From: Actinoplanes palleronii
GTDB lineage: Bacteria; Actinomycetota; Actinomycetes; Mycobacteriales; Micromonosporaceae
Direction of reading: 5' to 3'
DNA length: 64,000 nt
Assembly (NCBI RefSeq): GCF_016862315.1
Contig: NZ_BOMS01000147.1
Coordinates: forward strand, 1 to 64,000
Shown: in pieces, positions 60,890 to 64,000 of the stretch
How positions within the stretch are numbered: position 1 is the stretch's first letter
Layout of the letters: the number at the start of each line of letters is the position of its first letter
The notes under the pieces: generated by a model
Told to the model about the DNA's origin: nothing
The model's input: only the letters and a program-made list of their open reading frames with translations
Databases searched by the model: none
Translations under genes and position numbers: made by a program

Positions 60890-62938
60890 ATGATCTACGG
60901 CATGACGGAGACCCACCTTCCGCTCAGCGTGACGCACAGCGTCTACTGGCCCTCGCTGGAGCGCGGCTCCGTCGTACGAAAAATGCTCGACGACCTCGCC
61001 GGCGGCGACGAAGCGGCCCGGACCACCGCATTGCGGGATCTCTATCGGGCCGCGCCGGCCTGGGAGGACGTCAAGCCGTGGGCCGTGGCGGCCCTGCCGG
61101 AGCTGCTGGCGATGGTCGCCGACACCGCGCGGCCGGACCGCGGTCCGCTGTTGCGACTGGTCGGTGACCTGGCCGGCGCGGACCGGACGTGGCAGATGTC
61201 CGGCGAGACGTTGCGCGCCAAGCGGTTGCTGGCCGGGTACGCCGGGCTGACCGAGTGGCTGACCGACGAGGATCCGCAGGTGCGGGAGGCGGCCGCCTAC
61301 ACGATCCGGGCGGTGAACCGGCTGACCTCGGTGCTGCCCGGACTGCTGTGGGAACGCTACGTCGAGGAGCCCGACCCGGCCGTGCGGGTCACCCTGCTGC
61401 ACTCCAGTGTGATCACCGGTGCGGTCGGCAGCGGCTACGAGCTGACCAAGGTCTGGCTGGCCTGGGTCGCCGACAGTGACGCCGACCTGCGGGTGCGGAT
61501 CACCGCGCTGACCGAGTTGGTGGCGCTGCTCGACCCGTCGCCGTTCGACGCGCCGATCGCCCGGGACACCCTGCTGGGCGCGTACCGGGACGGCCTGAAC
61601 CAGGAGCCGGCGTCGCTGGAGGACGACGGCACGCCGCTGCTGACCGGGCGGCGGATGGCGGCGCGGCAGTGGACGCCCGGCTACCCCAAGGTGGTCACCG
61701 CGGTGCGGGCCGCCTTCGGCAACGACGTCGCCCCGCAGCTCGACCTGCTCGAGCAGATGGTGGCGCTGGACCGCTGGGACGCCCGGCAGGACGCGCTGAA
61801 CGAGGCGCCGTCGCTGGTCCAGCGGCTGCGGGGCCCCTACCTGCCGCTGACCCTCCGGGCCGCCGAACTTCTTCAAGATCAAGAGCCGCAGGTACGGGCG
61901 GCAGCCCTGCGACTGCTGCACGGCATCGGTGAGATCGCCCGCCCGGCCGCCGACGCGGTGTGGTCCGCGTTGTCCCGGACCAAACCGGCCCGGCGTCCAC
62001 TCGCCGACGACAACGGCCAGGTCGGCTGGCTCACCTGGGGCGTGCAGGGCCCCGAGCTGGGCCCGGCCGCGCAGATGCTCGCCGAGCTGCGCGACGAGCG
62101 GGTCCTGCCGATGCTGGACCGGCTGCTCGACGAGGCCCCCGAAGCCGACGACCTGCACCGGCACATCGCCGGGTACGGTCCCCGGGCCCGCGCGCTGAGC
62201 CGCACGTTGCGCCGGCGGTTGCGCGCGCTGCGCCCGGAGTCCTTCACCGACCCGGACCACTACGAAGCGCACCGCGCCGGCCTGCTGGACGCGCTGACCG
62301 CCGTCGCGCCGAACGACGCCATCGACCACCTGAACCAGGAACCGATCGACGTGGTCACGCTCGGGCTGCTGGCTCGCGCCGGTCGTACCGCCACCGGCCG
62401 GATCCCGGGCATCCGCGCCGCCCTGACCGTCGGCGAACCGGCCGTGGAGCTGGCCGCCGCACACGCGATCTGGCTGGTCGCCGGGGACACCGACGCGGCC
62501 GCCGAGGTCTTCGACCGGCACTTCGACGAGCGGGCCTCGACGCCGGAGGACGCGGTCGCCGCGATCGACGGCCTCGGCCGGCTGGGCATCCGGGCCAAGA
62601 GCCGCGCCCGCCGGCTGACCCGCCTGACCCGCCGCCGGGGCGTCGACCCGGCCGTCGTGGTCGCCGCCGCGGACGCGCTGTGGCGGGTGGCCGGCGACCG
62701 CGAGGCCGCCCGCTCGCTGGGCCGGGTGTGGGAGTCGACCCCGGCGGTCCGCCCCCGCATCGCCCGGTTGTGGGCGGTGACCGGCGACGCGCGGTACGCC
62801 TTCCGCTACGCCCGCGCCGAGCTGGACACGGTGCTGCGGCACAACGCGAGCAAGCACCACGTGCTCCCGGCCGCCCAGATCAGCGAGGACGAACGCCTGC
62901 TCGCCCTGTGCCGCAAGCTGGTCGCCCAGTCGTCATGA
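60890..62938 (+). CDS. HEAT-repeat protein
   Basis: 682 aa, ATG 60890; ATG 60902 (MTETHLPLSV) is an equally likely start, as neither has a strong RBS. Alpha-solenoid of repeated helix pairs (for example DEDPQVREAAAYTIRAV and DQEPQVRAAALRLLHGI), no catalytic or membrane part. Probably a binding scaffold. It overlaps the convergent GNAT gene by 6 bp. Function unknown. Confidence 0.75.
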   Translation: MIYGMTETHLPLSVTHSVYWPSLERGSVVRKMLDDLAGGDEAARTTALRDLYRAAPAWEDVKPWAVAALPELLAMVADTARPDRGPLLRLVGDLAGADRTWQMSGETLRAKRLLAGYAGLTEWLTDEDPQVREAAAYTIRAVNRLTSVLPGLLWERYVEEPDPAVRVTLLHSSVITGAVGSGYELTKVWLAWVADSDADLRVRITALTELVALLDPSPFDAPIARDTLLGAYRDGLNQEPASLEDDGTPLLTGRRMAARQWTPGYPKVVTAVRAAFGNDVAPQLDLLEQMVALDRWDARQDALNEAPSLVQRLRGPYLPLTLRAAELLQDQEPQVRAAALRLLHGIGEIARPAADAVWSALSRTKPARRPLADDNGQVGWLTWGVQGPELGPAAQMLAELRDERVLPMLDRLLDEAPEADDLHRHIAGYGPRARALSRTLRRRLRALRPESFTDPDHYEAHRAGLLDALTAVAPNDAIDHLNQEPIDVVTLGLLARAGRTATGRIPGIRAALTVGEPAVELAAAHAIWLVAGDTDAAAEVFDRHFDERASTPEDAVAAIDGLGRLGIRAKSRARRLTRLTRRRGVDPAVVVAAADALWRVAGDREAARSLGRVWESTPAVRPRIARLWAVTGDARYAFRYARAELDTVLRHNASKHHVLPAAQISEDERLLALCRKLVAQSS

Positions 62939-63760
62939 CGCCGACAGCATCAACCGGGCCGACTCGGTGGAATACCCGGCGGCCCGGAACGCGGCGGCCA
63001 TCGGCACGTTGGTGACGTCGGTGCTGGCGGTGATCCGCTCGGCGCCCCGGCTCGCGTGCCCGCGCGTGATCGCGGCGAGGATCGTCCGGGCGTAACCGCG
63101 GCCGCGCAGCTCGGGCACGACGCCGAGGAAGCCCACGTTCGGATGCGACGCCGTCGCCGACGGGATGGCCAGCCCGGCCAGCGTGCCGCCGGGCGTGCGC
63201 ACGGTCCGCCACCAATCCCGCTCACCGGGAGCGTTCAGGTAGAAGTCCAGTTCCCGGCGAGCGGTCTCCTCCGCCGACATCCGCGCCCGGTTCTTGCGGG
63301 TCTCGTCGTCCAGGCTGCCGTCCCCGATCCGGCGGAGGATCCCCAGGATCACCCGGTCGTCGGGTTCGGCCGTGAAGACGAGCCGCCCGTCGTCGGCAGC
63401 CACCCCGGCGGCCGGCGTCCACGCGAGCTGCAGCCGCTCCACCTCGTGGGTGAACCCGATCGCGGCGGCGGCGTCCCGCTGCCAGGCCACCGCGGCCCGG
63501 GCGGCCGGGTCGTCGCGCCAGCCGTTCGGCAAGGTGATCCGGAAGGCTTCGGGCGACGGCGAAAAGCTCCGGTACGCGGCGCCGAGCAGCCGGCCGGCCA
63601 GCTCCGCGCGATCGGTGACCGTGTCGTCCACCCACAGCGAGTCGAGCAGGACCGGCTGCGCGCTCCCCGGCCGGCCCCACCACCCGGCCCGGGCCAGCAC
63701 CCGGCCGTGCTCCTCGGCGATCCACGTCCACGCGGGGTCCGGCACGCTACGGAAGTCCAT
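62933..63760 (-). CDS. GNAT-family acetyltransferase, double-domain
   Basis: 275 aa. The C-terminal half has the acetyl-CoA loop GVVPELRGRGYARTILAAITRGH; the N-terminal half is a degenerate second GNAT fold (DSLWVDDTVTDRAELAGRLL). Such tandem proteins often modify antibiotics or cell metabolites; the target is unknown. Confidence 0.8.
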   Translation of the reverse strand: MDFRSVPDPAWTWIAEEHGRVLARAGWWGRPGSAQPVLLDSLWVDDTVTDRAELAGRLLGAAYRSFSPSPEAFRITLPNGWRDDPAARAAVAWQRDAAAAIGFTHEVERLQLAWTPAAGVAADDGRLVFTAEPDDRVILGILRRIGDGSLDDETRKNRARMSAEETARRELDFYLNAPGERDWWRTVRTPGGTLAGLAIPSATASHPNVGFLGVVPELRGRGYARTILAAITRGHASRGAERITASTDVTNVPMAAAFRAAGYSTESARLMLSAS

Positions 63761-63784
63761 CGCGGAACCCTATGCTGACCCTCG

Positions 63785-64000
63785 ATGACCTCGTCCCCGC
63801 GGGGTTTCGCGGTCCGGGCGCGGACGGCGGACCCGACGCCACCACCGCTGCAGGGTGCGGGCTGGCTGCCGCACGGCTTCCACCTCGACACCCACACGCA
63901 CGCCGACGGCCAGCTCGTCTACGCGGCCGCCGGGGCGGTGGCCACCACGACCGCGCACGGGACCTGGGTCGCGCCGGCCAACCGGGTGACCTGGACGCCG
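63785..64000 (+). CDS. AraC-family regulator, N-terminal part (cut by window edge)
   Basis: Open from ATG 63785 to the window end, 72 codons, beginning MTSSPRGFAVRARTADPTP. LDTHTHADGQLVYAAAG and GTWVAPANRVTWTP match the metal-binding cupin sensor of AraC proteins. The DNA-binding part should follow beyond 64000. Divergent from the GNAT gene (25 bp). Confidence 0.75.
   Translation, partial: MTSSPRGFAVRARTADPTPPPLQGAGWLPHGFHLDTHTHADGQLVYAAAGAVATTTAHGTWVAPANRVTWTP

Overview
The window is a 64-kb piece of chromosome from a very GC-rich actinomycete. GTG/TTG starts are common, promoters look leaderless, and there are many TetR/MarR regulators, a kinase-FHA module, a CebR-type cellulose operator and a chemotaxis receptor. 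This mix suggests Micromonosporaceae, perhaps Actinoplanes; that placement is inference, since no rRNA or marker gene is present. There are no tRNA or rRNA genes, no CRISPR array and no recognisable antibiotic gene cluster. It reads as accessory, regulator-rich chromosome.

Layout. 1-640: right end of an IS200/IS605-type element (frameshifted transposase) inside a truncated DUF4214 gene. 0.67-4.75 kb: secreted lectin-CHAP hydrolase, then a minus-strand FHA-HTH / Ser-Thr kinase / GTPase operon. 5.2-7.5 kb: MFS exporter and divergent TetR with three operators. 7.6-10.7 kb: large membrane TPR protein. 10.8-15.6 kb: TetR/hydrolase pair, DHFR-like reductase, MFS/MarR pair, GAF-ANTAR-like protein. 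15.7-25.6 kb: GH18 pseudogene, erythromycin-esterase-like protein with divergent MarR and MATE pump, a nucleotidyltransferase that has lost its stop codon, HxlR/lipase pair, repeat-filled gap, LacI-sensor GGDEF cyclase and a STAS-like protein. 25.7-35.4 kb: DUF2750, M14 peptidase, WYL regulator, DUF1761, aldo/keto reductase, GNAT, HAD phosphatase and an NB-ARC/TPR regulator. 35.4-46.5 kb: subtilase, Tat tannase-like lipoprotein, MmyB-type regulator with SDR, SMP-30-like protein, Ig-like anchored protein, TetR with saccharopine-dehydrogenase-like oxidoreductase, and a chemotaxis receptor. 46.5-52.0 kb: YCII/MarR pair and a branched-chain keto acid dehydrogenase operon (E1alpha, E1beta, E2, lipoate ligase) with divergent Lrp-type regulator. 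52-57.5 kb: class A PBP carrying an extra beta-lactamase-like domain, and a CebR-box-controlled glycoside hydrolase with FN3 and CBM2. 57.6-64 kb: SDR/AraC, TetR/DoxX, HEAT protein, double-GNAT protein and a cut-off AraC gene.

The most unusual signal is non-coding. A family of 53-bp imperfect to perfect palindromes (at least eight copies at six loci, some in tandem 87 bp apart) sits almost only between convergent genes; its arms differ between copies yet stay paired. Two loci also carry a second ~50-bp conserved repeat. One palindrome pair appears to have removed the stop codon of a nucleotidyltransferase gene. The clearest protein novelty is the PBP fused to a beta-lactamase fold.
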